From positions 1-7,873 of the forward strand of contig NZ_JALNWM010000168.1 of assembly GCF_023230885.1 (NCBI RefSeq): a stretch of DNA of 7,873 nt. The letters are read 5' to 3'. Within the stretch, counting starts at the first letter, position 1, and every line of letters begins with the position of its first letter. The translations under genes were made by a program, and so were the position numbers. Below, in pieces: positions 1-5,725 of this stretch. This DNA comes from Desulfocurvus sp. (GTDB taxonomy: Bacteria > Desulfobacterota > Desulfovibrionia > Desulfovibrionales > Desulfovibrionaceae). A model generated the notes under the pieces. It made no database searches, was not told the origin of the DNA, and saw only the letters and a program-made list of their open reading frames with translations.

Positions 1-344
1 AGCAGCGTGCGCGCCCCCGCGTAGAGCGCGCCGCGCAGGCAGGCCTGCCAGTCGGCGCTGGCGTGCAGGTGCAGCAGCGCCGGGCCGTCGGCCAGGGCCC
101 AGGCCCCCGCCGCCAGGGGCGACACGCGCGCCTCGGCCCCGGGGCTGCGCCCGGCGGGCGGCGCGGCCTCGGATGCCGCGCCCGGGCCGTCGTCCTGCTC
201 GAAACTCAGGGCCGCGTCGGCCCCGGCGGCGCGCAGCGCCTCGTGCAGCAGCCGGGCCACGCCCGTGGTGCCCCCGCGCAGGCGCAGCAGGGTATGCAGG
301 CGGACCCGGGGCAGGTCCGCCGGGGCGGCGGCGGTTTCGGCCAC
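1..344 (-). CDS. Glycosyltransferase, GT-B-like N-terminal part (cut by window edge)
   Basis: This is the third gene of the leftward glycosyltransferase cluster; only the first 114 codons lie in the window and the frame is open to the edge. It probably starts at a GTG (344-342), one base after the stop of the preceding gene, so the two are likely translationally coupled. The N-terminus reads as a first beta strand followed by a Gly-rich loop and helix (LHTLLRLRGGTTGVARLLHE, about residues 16-35), as in GT-B glycosyltransferases. A second strand LLHLHASADW near residue 95 resembles the 'xxHxH' segment of the same domain. The acceptor and sugar donor cannot be deduced. The C-terminal donor-binding half, where the EX7E motif would be, lies outside the window. 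The GTG start is the best choice because I see no ATG in this frame close by, but a different start remains possible. Confidence 0.7.
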   Translation of the reverse strand, partial: MAETAAAPADLPRVRLHTLLRLRGGTTGVARLLHEALRAAGADAALSFEQDDGPGAASEAAPPAGRSPGAEARVSPLAAGAWALADGPALLHLHASADWQACLRGALYAGARTL

Positions 345-345
345 C

Positions 346-2010
346 TCAGCCCGCCCCGCCGGAAGCCGCGCCGCACCCGGCGCGCTCCAGAAGATCGTGC
401 TTGAGGGCCCACAGCACCAGGAAGCGCGCCTGCCCGGCGTCCAGCCCGCAGGCGGCGGCGGCCTTGGCCGCCAGGTCCCCGGCTCCCAGGGGCTTGCGGG
501 CGAAAAACACCAGCCGCGACACATGCCCGGGGTCCACCAATCCCTCCAGCCCGGCGCACACGGTGATATAGTCCTGCCCGCGATAGACGGCCTCCCCCGT
601 GCGCGACCAGCGCAGGGGCAGGGCGTCGTCCCAGCCCGCCGTGGGGTAGCCCGCGAAGGCCGCGCCGTAGGGCATGTGCAGCGGGTGCGCCCGCCCGCGC
701 AGGGCGGCCTCGTCCACAGGCGCCTCCCACAGCTCCTCCCACAGCCGCACATGGCGCCGGACCACCGAGGCCCAGGTGAAATCCTCCAGGACGCGCCGCC
801 GGGCGGCCCCGCCCAGGGCCCGGCGCAGCCCCGGCTCGCGGACCAGCCGGGCCAGGGCGTCGGCCAGGGCCGGAACGTCCACCACCGTCTGCTGGGCGAA
901 CAGCAGGTGCGACTGGTTGTCGAAGACCAGAGGCGCCAGGGCGTCGACCTCGGGGGTCGGCCCCGGGCCCAGGGTCGGCACCAGCAGCCCCGTGCGGCCG
1001 TCCTCCACCAGGTCGCGGTAGCCGTCGTAGTCCGACACCACGGCGGGCAGCCCGCAGGCGGCGGCTTCGAGCACCGTGAGCCCGAAAGTCTCCTGGGGGT
1101 TGTCCACCGGCGAGAGGAAGATGTCCGCCGCGTGGAACAGGCCGAGCTTGGCCGCCTCGTCGGGCCGCGCGATCACGTCCAGGCGCAGCCCCGCGTTGGC
1201 CGCCAGAGCCGCCAGGGTCGCCGGGTAGGGGTCGTCGGTGTCGGTCCAGCCCGCCACCAGCAGCCGCAGGCGCGCCAGGTCCAGCCCCCCGGCGGCCATG
1301 CGCCGCGCGGCGCGCAGCACGGGCACGAGGTCCATCTTCGAGTATTGGGAGATGCGCGCGAAGACGAGGATGGCGCACTGGTCGTCGCCAAGGGCCAGGC
1401 GGTCGCGCGCGGCGGCGCGCAGGGCGGGGTCCGGCGGGTGCAGGGCGGCGGTGTCCACGCCCAGGGGAATGCGTTCCACCCGGGGCCGGGGCAGCGGCCC
1501 GTAGCAGCCGTCGAGGTGGTCGTAGAGCGCGCCGAGAACGCCCACTGCCCCGCGCGAGGTCGCCACGACGCAGTCGCGCGCGGTGACCCCGGGCCAGAGG
1601 TGGGCCAGCAGGTCGCGCATGTAGCGCGTGTAGCTCAGGGAATGGGTGGGCGCGGTGATGGGGAACGCCGCCGGGGCCAGGGCGTTGCGCAGCCGGGCCA
1701 GGTGCGCGGGGTTGTTGATGCAGTCCGAGAGGTGGAAGCAGTGGTACGCGCCGCCTGCCAGGGCCCCGGGCAGCTCCCTGCGCGTGCGCACGCGCAGGCG
1801 GCCGTCGCCCGCCAGGGCCGGGAACTCGCGGGCCAGGAATTCCTCCACGCCCCGGGCCAGCACCTGGTCGCGCAGGAAGAAATGGTATTCATCCAGCGGG
1901 TCCAGGGCCAGCAGGGCGCGCAGGAAGGCCTCGTTGGCCACGCTGCGGCCCATGATCTCCCCGCCTTCGTGGAACGGGTCCAGGGTGGCCCAGATTTTCC
2001 GCGATTCCAT
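346..2010 (-). CDS. Glycosyltransferase, GT-B fold (GT4-like) with C-terminal extension
   Basis: A 554-residue cytoplasmic glycosyltransferase, probably retaining, transferring a sugar from a nucleotide donor during surface polysaccharide or glycan assembly. The N-terminus (IWATLDPFHEGGEIMGR, residues 6-22) is the first strand plus Gly-rich loop of a GT-B fold. The C-terminal Rossmann half begins at about residue 213 (ILVFARISQYSK, then LLVAGWTD at 250-257). It carries the family signature around NPQETFGLTVLEAAACGLP, with the EX7E pair at E307 and E315. After about residue 430 there are some 125 further residues not needed for a GT-B core, ending in a helical segment that resembles a winged helix. 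The ATG at 2010 is the first in frame, with an in-frame TGA a few codons upstream; its GAAGG lies only two bases ahead, so initiation may be inefficient. It lies 33 bases after the GT2 gene and is probably in the same operon. Substrate unknown. Confidence 0.92.
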   Translation of the reverse strand: MESRKIWATLDPFHEGGEIMGRSVANEAFLRALLALDPLDEYHFFLRDQVLARGVEEFLAREFPALAGDGRLRVRTRRELPGALAGGAYHCFHLSDCINNPAHLARLRNALAPAAFPITAPTHSLSYTRYMRDLLAHLWPGVTARDCVVATSRGAVGVLGALYDHLDGCYGPLPRPRVERIPLGVDTAALHPPDPALRAAARDRLALGDDQCAILVFARISQYSKMDLVPVLRAARRMAAGGLDLARLRLLVAGWTDTDDPYPATLAALAANAGLRLDVIARPDEAAKLGLFHAADIFLSPVDNPQETFGLTVLEAAACGLPAVVSDYDGYRDLVEDGRTGLLVPTLGPGPTPEVDALAPLVFDNQSHLLFAQQTVVDVPALADALARLVREPGLRRALGGAARRRVLEDFTWASVVRRHVRLWEELWEAPVDEAALRGRAHPLHMPYGAAFAGYPTAGWDDALPLRWSRTGEAVYRGQDYITVCAGLEGLVDPGHVSRLVFFARKPLGAGDLAAKAAAACGLDAGQARFLVLWALKHDLLERAGCGAASGGAG

Positions 2011-2043
2011 AGCCTTCGATCATGCCCTCGCGGTTGGCGCGCG

Positions 2044-2916
2044 TCAAGAACCCACGGCTCGGGCCGGGGCGCCCGCCGCGCGGGCCCGGGCCACGTCGGC
2101 GGCGATGGCCCGCAGGGCGGCCACATCCTGGGCGCGGGGGATGAGCCCGCGCCTGAAGGGCGCGGCCCAGGGCTCGCCGCGCAGCAGCGCCCGGGCCCAG
2201 GCCAGCACCTCGGGGGCGAAGAAATACTTGTTGTCCACCACGATGCGCGCCTTGGCCCGGCCATCGGCCAGCCGCGCCCGCCAGGAAAAATTGGCCCGGT
2301 GGTGGTTGTAGCGGAACAGGGGCGCGGGCACGCGCACCCCCGCGAAGCCCGCCGCCGCCGCCTGGACCCAGAAATCCCAGTCCTCGTAGGCCGTGGCCGA
2401 CAAAAACCCCCGGCTGGCGGCGAAGACCTCGCGACGCATGAGGGTGGCCAGGGTCAGGGGATTCTGGGTGCGCAGGATGTCCGGGTCGAACTCGGGCAGG
2501 GCCACGTCGCGGCTGCCCCCGGGGCCGGATTCGACATAGTCGGTATAGGCCAGGGCCATGCCCGGGGCGGCCTCCAGGGCGGCCACCGTACGCGCCAGGA
2601 ACCCCGGGGCCAGTTCGTCGTCGGCATCCAGGCACAGCAGATAGCGCCCCCGGGCCACGCGCAGGCCCGCGTTGCGCACCGGACCGGGGTGCCCCTGGTG
2701 GCGCAGGGGCAGGACACGCAGCCGCGCCAGCCCCAGGGCCGCGCCCAGGGCCCGGGCCACAGGCACCGACCCGTCGGCGCTGCCGTCGTCGACCACCACC
2801 AGCTCCACCCGCGACAGCCCGAAGGTCTGCCCCGCCAGGCTCTCGAACAGGCGCGGCAGGAAGCGGACATACTCGTAGTTGGCGACAACGACGGACACGA
2901 GCGGGGTTTCGGGCAT
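2044..2916 (-). CDS. Glycosyltransferase family 2 (GT-A fold)
   Basis: A 290-residue inverting-type glycosyltransferase of the GT2 family, and the first gene of the leftward cluster. The N-terminus has the nucleotide-binding strand LVSVVVANYE (residues 6-15), the DDGSADGS turn (D43-D44) and the metal-binding DxD region CLDADDEL (D97, D99, D100). The HPGPVRNAGL segment (76-85), before the DxD, is also typical. AYEDWDFW (176-183) supplies the acidic ED pair usually acting as catalytic base. The last hundred residues are basic and helical with no obvious membrane segment, so the enzyme is probably cytosolic or peripheral. The ATG at 2916 is preceded by AAGGA with a 6-base spacer, a good ribosome binding site. 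An overlapping ATG at 2923 is in another frame. Donor and acceptor sugars cannot be told from sequence; the adjacent GT-B genes suggest polysaccharide or surface-glycan synthesis. Confidence 0.94.
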   Translation of the reverse strand: MPETPLVSVVVANYEYVRFLPRLFESLAGQTFGLSRVELVVVDDGSADGSVPVARALGAALGLARLRVLPLRHQGHPGPVRNAGLRVARGRYLLCLDADDELAPGFLARTVAALEAAPGMALAYTDYVESGPGGSRDVALPEFDPDILRTQNPLTLATLMRREVFAASRGFLSATAYEDWDFWVQAAAAGFAGVRVPAPLFRYNHHRANFSWRARLADGRAKARIVVDNKYFFAPEVLAWARALLRGEPWAAPFRRGLIPRAQDVAALRAIAADVARARAAGAPARAVGS

Positions 2917-2996
2917 GGGCCATCCTTTCCGGGCAGCGGTTTTCGCAACGGGGTCGCGGCGGGCCCCTGTCGGTTCATCGGCAGGCCCGGGCGGCG

Positions 2997-3025
2997 GGTT
3001 TAGCCCCCGGCGGGCCGCAAGTCAA
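2997..3025 (-). promoter_or_regulatory. Candidate sigma70 promoter of the glycosyltransferase operon
   Basis: On the minus strand TTGACT (3025-3020) matches the -35 consensus at 5 of 6 positions. A 17-base spacer leads to TAAACC (3002-2997), a weak -10 with 3 of 6 matches. The predicted transcript would start near 2990, giving a leader of about 75 bases before the GT2 start codon. No better-scoring pair was seen in the 247-base divergent gap. Spacing is ideal but the -10 is poor, so the call is tentative. Confidence 0.4.
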
Positions 3026-3103
3026 AAAACCGACCCGGAACCAGGCGCGGAAAATGCCGCACCCGCCAGCGCCGCCGCCCGCGGCGCCTCCCTTTTGCGC
3101 ATT

Positions 3104-3120
3104 CTGGCCCCGTTCTTGCT
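3104..3120 (+). promoter_or_regulatory. Candidate sigma54 (-24/-12) promoter of the GGDEF gene
   Basis: The stretch CTGGCCCCGTTCTTGCT matches the RpoN consensus (YTGGCACGrNNNTTGCW) at nearly every conserved position. GG sits at 3106-3107 and GC at 3118-3119, exactly the required 12-base distance. The predicted start is near 3130, which leaves a leader of about 34 bases with AAAGGA at 3151-3156 before the ATG at 3164. Deviations are C for A and C for G in the -24 block. No enhancer-binding-protein site could be identified by eye in the upstream gap. Confidence 0.6.
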
Positions 3121-3163
3121 AGCCAAACTGCGATTTCGCCCTCTCAGCACAAAGGACGCAGCG

Positions 3164-4648
3164 ATGAACACCGTGGAACAGAATATCCTCTTCTGGGGCC
3201 TGGGCCTCGACGACCTGGACGCCAAGCGCATCCAGGCCGCCGTGCCGGGCTGCACCCTGCGCAACTGGCCCGAGTCCGCCCTGCCCGGCGACGCGGACAT
3301 GAACGAGGAAACGCCCTTCCTGATCTGGATTCCCATGCGCGTGTGGGAGCGGCAGGACGCCGCCGGACGCGCCGCCATACTGGAATGGGAGCCGCCCCAG
3401 AAGGTGCTGCTGCTCGACCCCGGCGGCGAGGCCGACCTGGAGGCATTCATCGACATGGGCTTCCTGACCGTGCTGCGCAGGCCCCTGGCCGAGGCCAAGA
3501 TATGCGACACCATGCGCAAGGCGGGCGAGGTCCACTCGCTTTATGAAGACATCATGCGCATGACCCGCGAAATCGCCCTGGAGCGCGAAATCCTCTCGCG
3601 CAAGACGGACTACCTGCTGTTCCTCAACCGCTTCATGGCCCGGGTTTCCGAGAGCCTGAACCCCGCGACCATCGTGGCCACCGCCCGCAAGGACCTGGCC
3701 GAGCTGCTGCCCGTCAGCGCCGCCCAGGGCATCTTCTGGCAGGAGATGGGCAAGGGCTACATGGAGAGCGAGATTTTCCTGGCCTTCCACGAGGACGCCG
3801 CCGTGCAGGAGCAGTGGATCGAGCTGCTCCTGGGCAGCGCGCGCAGGCTTTCCGGGGCCAAGGTCGAGAGCTACCAGCTGACCTACCTCATGGACGCCGA
3901 CGCCGTGGCCCAGGGCGCGGACCTGACCCCGCGCGACGGCAGGCTCTTCCTCCTGCCCCTGAAGGCCGGCGGGCGCAGCTTCGGCTGCCTGGCCCTGCTG
4001 ACCGGCGAGGAGATGCGCCTGACGCGCCAGCAGCGCGACGTGCTCAACTCCGCCGTGAACCACCTGGGCCTGGCCCTCAAGAACGCCCTGCTCTACCGCG
4101 AGGTCAAGCTGCGCGCCGACCACGACGGCCTCACGCGCATCTACAACCGCCACTACTTCGACGAGCGCATCGTGGAGGAGCTCTCCCGAGCCCAGCGCTA
4201 CGGGCAGGACATCTCCCTGCTCATCCTCGACCTGGACCACTTCAAGGCCGTGAACGACACCCACGGCCACCAGGCCGGGGACACGGTGCTCAAGGACGTG
4301 GGCCAGCTGCTCCAGGACACCCTGCGCTCCACCGACTTCGCCGCGCGCTACGGCGGCGAGGAGTTCTGCGTCATCCTGCCGCACACCGGCCAGGCCCAGG
4401 CCATGCTGCTGGCCGAGCGCCTGCGGGCCAAGGTCCAGGCCCTGCGCTTCTCGTGCGAGGGCCGCGACTTTTCGGTCACGGCGAGCATCGGCGTCTCGTC
4501 CCTTTCCCCGGGCGGGTTCTCGCGCAGCGTGGACCTCGTGCGCGAGGCCGACCGCGCCCTGTACGCGGCCAAGGACCAGGGCCGCAACCGGGTCTGCCTG
4601 GCCGGGGAATGCCTGGCCGGGGCCGGACGCGAGGAGGCGGCGGGCTGA
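3164..4648 (+). CDS. Diguanylate cyclase: pseudo-receiver + GAF-like + GGDEF
   Basis: A 494-residue soluble diguanylate cyclase making cyclic di-GMP from two GTP. Residues 1-120 have the strand/helix rhythm of a receiver domain, ending in LRRPLAEAKICDTMRKA. The third strand (FLIWIPMRVW, 52-61) lacks the phospho-acceptor Asp and the usual Lys-Pro has become Arg-Pro, so it is probably not phosphorylated. A coiled linker (about 122-150) leads to a GAF-like sensory domain (about 151-310, with the core strand RSFGCLALLTGEE). The GGDEF domain (about 318-478) has DHDGLTRIYNRHYFDER, metal-binding D356, and the active motif GGEEF (397-401). An intact inhibitory I-site RxxD (R388-D391) sits five residues before it. 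The frame is open to 2879, but the ATG at 3164 has AAAGGA seven bases upstream and starts the domain cleanly. It is transcribed away from the glycosyltransferase operon, apparently from a sigma54-type promoter. Cyclase activity is predicted from intact motifs; the signal sensed is unknown. Confidence 0.94.
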   Translation: MNTVEQNILFWGLGLDDLDAKRIQAAVPGCTLRNWPESALPGDADMNEETPFLIWIPMRVWERQDAAGRAAILEWEPPQKVLLLDPGGEADLEAFIDMGFLTVLRRPLAEAKICDTMRKAGEVHSLYEDIMRMTREIALEREILSRKTDYLLFLNRFMARVSESLNPATIVATARKDLAELLPVSAAQGIFWQEMGKGYMESEIFLAFHEDAAVQEQWIELLLGSARRLSGAKVESYQLTYLMDADAVAQGADLTPRDGRLFLLPLKAGGRSFGCLALLTGEEMRLTRQQRDVLNSAVNHLGLALKNALLYREVKLRADHDGLTRIYNRHYFDERIVEELSRAQRYGQDISLLILDLDHFKAVNDTHGHQAGDTVLKDVGQLLQDTLRSTDFAARYGGEEFCVILPHTGQAQAMLLAERLRAKVQALRFSCEGRDFSVTASIGVSSLSPGGFSRSVDLVREADRALYAAKDQGRNRVCLAGECLAGAGREEAAG

Positions 4649-4679
4649 CCCGCCCCGGGCCGGACAATTCATGACATCA

Positions 4680-4703
4680 CGGGGCCGCCTTCGGGCGGCC
4701 CCG
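4680..4703 (+). terminator. GC-rich UUCG hairpin after the GGDEF gene
   Basis: GGGGCCGCC (4681-4689) pairs perfectly with GGCGGCCCC (4694-4702) around a TTCG tetraloop, with an additional C-G closing pair. It starts 31 bases after the stop codon of the cyclase gene. No T-tract follows, so it is not a textbook intrinsic terminator. It is probably a transcript-end or mRNA-protecting stem-loop. Confidence 0.55.
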
Positions 4704-4886
4704 GCGCGTCCGCCAGCGCCCTTTCGCCGGGCCCCGCCCCGCGCGGCACCAGCGCCCGGCCCCGCCCCCGCGCGGCGCCCGGCGGTCCCTGGCCCGGCCC
4801 CGCCTCCGCCGCAAGCCGCCGCCGAACGGCCAGCGCCGCCGCCGGAGCCCCGGCCTGGCCCGCCCCGGCCCGCAAGGCGCCCGCGG
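4704..4886. other. Extremely GC-rich non-coding stretch with near-direct repeats
   Basis: This forms most of the 337-base gap between the cyclase and yhhQ. It is made mostly of C-rich words on the plus strand. Two near-identical copies of a roughly 23-base unit occur at 4728-4750 and 4757-4779 (differing by small C/G slips and one A/G change), and a third partial copy starts near 4794. Open frames exist on both strands (for example 4671-4919 plus and 4669-4875 minus). They are Ala/Pro/Arg-only translations with no ribosome binding site or domain, so I call none of them. No function is apparent beyond spacing or secondary structure. Confidence 0.5.
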
Positions 4887-4889
4887 CCC

Positions 4890-4918
4890 TTGACCCCCGC
4901 CCCGAAGGCGCCTATGTA
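4890..4918 (+). promoter_or_regulatory. Candidate sigma70 promoter of yhhQ
   Basis: TTGACC (4890-4895, 5 of 6 consensus bases) is followed by a 17-base spacer and TATGTA (4913-4918, 3 of 6 including the TAT). The expected start is near 4924-4926. That places the CTCC/CCGG segment at the very 5' end of the transcript and gives a leader of about 61 bases. Confidence 0.55.
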
Positions 4919-4923
4919 GCTGC

Positions 4924-4979
4924 CCTCCGGCACAACGCCGGGATGGAGGCCGACCTCCATCTAAAACATCACTCCGGAG
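4924..4979 (+). promoter_or_regulatory. Structured leader of yhhQ, candidate translational switch
   Basis: The leader has four alternately complementary blocks: CCTCC (4924-4928), GGAGG (4945-4949), CCTCC (4954-4958) and the Shine-Dalgarno GGAG (4976-4979). One fold is a hairpin GATGGAGG/CCTCCATC (4942-4949 with 4954-4961, CCGA loop), plus a small CCGGC/GCCGG hairpin (4927-4931 with 4937-4941); this leaves the ribosome binding site free. In the other fold the first block pairs with the second and the third can take GGAG. The first block can also pair directly: CTCCGG 4925-4930 with CCGGAG 4974-4979. An A-rich linker (TAAAACATCA) precedes the GGAG. Mutually exclusive pairings in front of a queuosine-precursor transporter suggest ligand control, but the sequence does not match the preQ1-I, -II or -III patterns I can recall. 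Confidence 0.4.
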
Positions 4980-4985
4980 ATTGAA

Positions 4986-5675
4986 ATGCCCAATGAAATC
5001 CTCTGGCTGGGCTTCGCCCTGCTCGACCTGAGCATGGTCGTCGTCCTGCACCGCTTCTTCGGCAAGGCCGGGCTCTACGGCCTGATCGTCTTCAACCTCA
5101 TCCTGTGCAACGTCCAGGTGCTCAAGACGGTGCAGCTCTTCGGGCTGACCACCACCCTGGGCAACGTGCTCTACGCCAGCGTGTTCCTGTCCACGGACAT
5201 GCTCGGCGAGCTGTACGGCAAGGCCGAGGCCCGGCGCGGGGTGCTGCTGGGCTTCATCGTGCTGGTGCTGGCGACGGCCTACATGCAGATCGCCCTGGCC
5301 TTCACGCCCACGCCCGACGACTTCGCCCAACCGCACCTGGAAGCCATCTTCGGCGTCCTGCCGCGCATCGCCCTGGCAAGCATGGCGGCCTATCTCGTCT
5401 CGCAGCTCCACGACGTATGGGCCTTCCATTTCTGGAAAAGCCGCACCGGCGACGCCATGCTCTGGCTGCGCAACAACGCCAGCACGCTGGTCAGCCAGCT
5501 GCTCGATTCGTCCATCTTCTGCTTCATTGCATTCTGGGGCGTCTTCCCCTGGCCTGTGCTGCTCGAAATCCTGATCACCACATACCTCTTCAAGACCATC
5601 GTCGCCCTGCTGGACACGCCGTTCCTGTACGTCGCACGGCACCTGGGCACGGTTGCGGGCCGGGCGCGGGCCTGA
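4986..5675 (+). CDS. yhhQ: Queuosine precursor transporter, YhhQ/QPTR family
   Basis: A 229-residue inner-membrane protein of the YhhQ (DUF165) family, known to import the queuosine precursors preQ0/preQ1 for tRNA modification. About six hydrophobic segments are visible: roughly residues 4-22, 28-48, 58-70, 84-106, 122-142 and 168-208 (the last probably two). Family-typical loop motifs are STDMLGELYGKAEARRG (69-85), SQLHDVWAFHFWK (139-151), RNNASTLVSQLLDSSIF (162-178) and TTYLFKTIVALLDTPFLY (198-215). The conserved acidic, His and Asn residues in these segments are all present. Length is normal for the family. The ATG at 4986 has GGAG with a six-base spacer. A sigma70-like promoter and a structured leader lie upstream. 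The thioredoxin reductase-like gene follows after 50 bases and could be cotranscribed. The exact substrate (preQ0 or preQ1) is not deducible. Confidence 0.93.
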   Translation: MPNEILWLGFALLDLSMVVVLHRFFGKAGLYGLIVFNLILCNVQVLKTVQLFGLTTTLGNVLYASVFLSTDMLGELYGKAEARRGVLLGFIVLVLATAYMQIALAFTPTPDDFAQPHLEAIFGVLPRIALASMAAYLVSQLHDVWAFHFWKSRTGDAMLWLRNNASTLVSQLLDSSIFCFIAFWGVFPWPVLLEILITTYLFKTIVALLDTPFLYVARHLGTVAGRARA

Positions 5676-5725
5676 TAGCATAAGGGGATAAGCACAAGCC
5701 AAACGCCAACCCCAAAGAGGATTCC

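Noticed and set aside
265..3003. A 912-codon open frame on the plus strand opposite the glycosyltransferases
   Set aside because: It is antisense to three genes with clear glycosyltransferase motifs. Its translation is low-complexity Gly/Arg/Gln/Val without domains, as expected of a shadow frame in very GC-rich DNA.
3020..3056. Intrinsic terminator on the minus strand with a T6 run in the divergent gap
   Set aside because: The minus strand has a T-run (plus-strand A-run at 3024-3029) but the upstream stem is only four or five pairs with a wobble, and no gene upstream would need it. The T-run overlaps the -35 element instead.
2879..3163. A 95-codon N-terminal extension of the cyclase frame
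   Set aside because: It would overlap the GT2 start and both promoters, has no ribosome binding site and is low complexity. The ATG at 3164 has a good site and starts the domain.
3119..4960. A 613-codon open frame on the minus strand opposite the cyclase
   Set aside because: It is antisense to an intact GGDEF gene and is composed of Gly/Ala/Val/Leu/Gln shadows of that gene.
4924..4979. Standard preQ1-I riboswitch
   Set aside because: The leader has short hairpins and an A-rich linker before the ribosome binding site, but not the long pyrimidine/A-containing loop or the AAAACTA-like tail that define this class.
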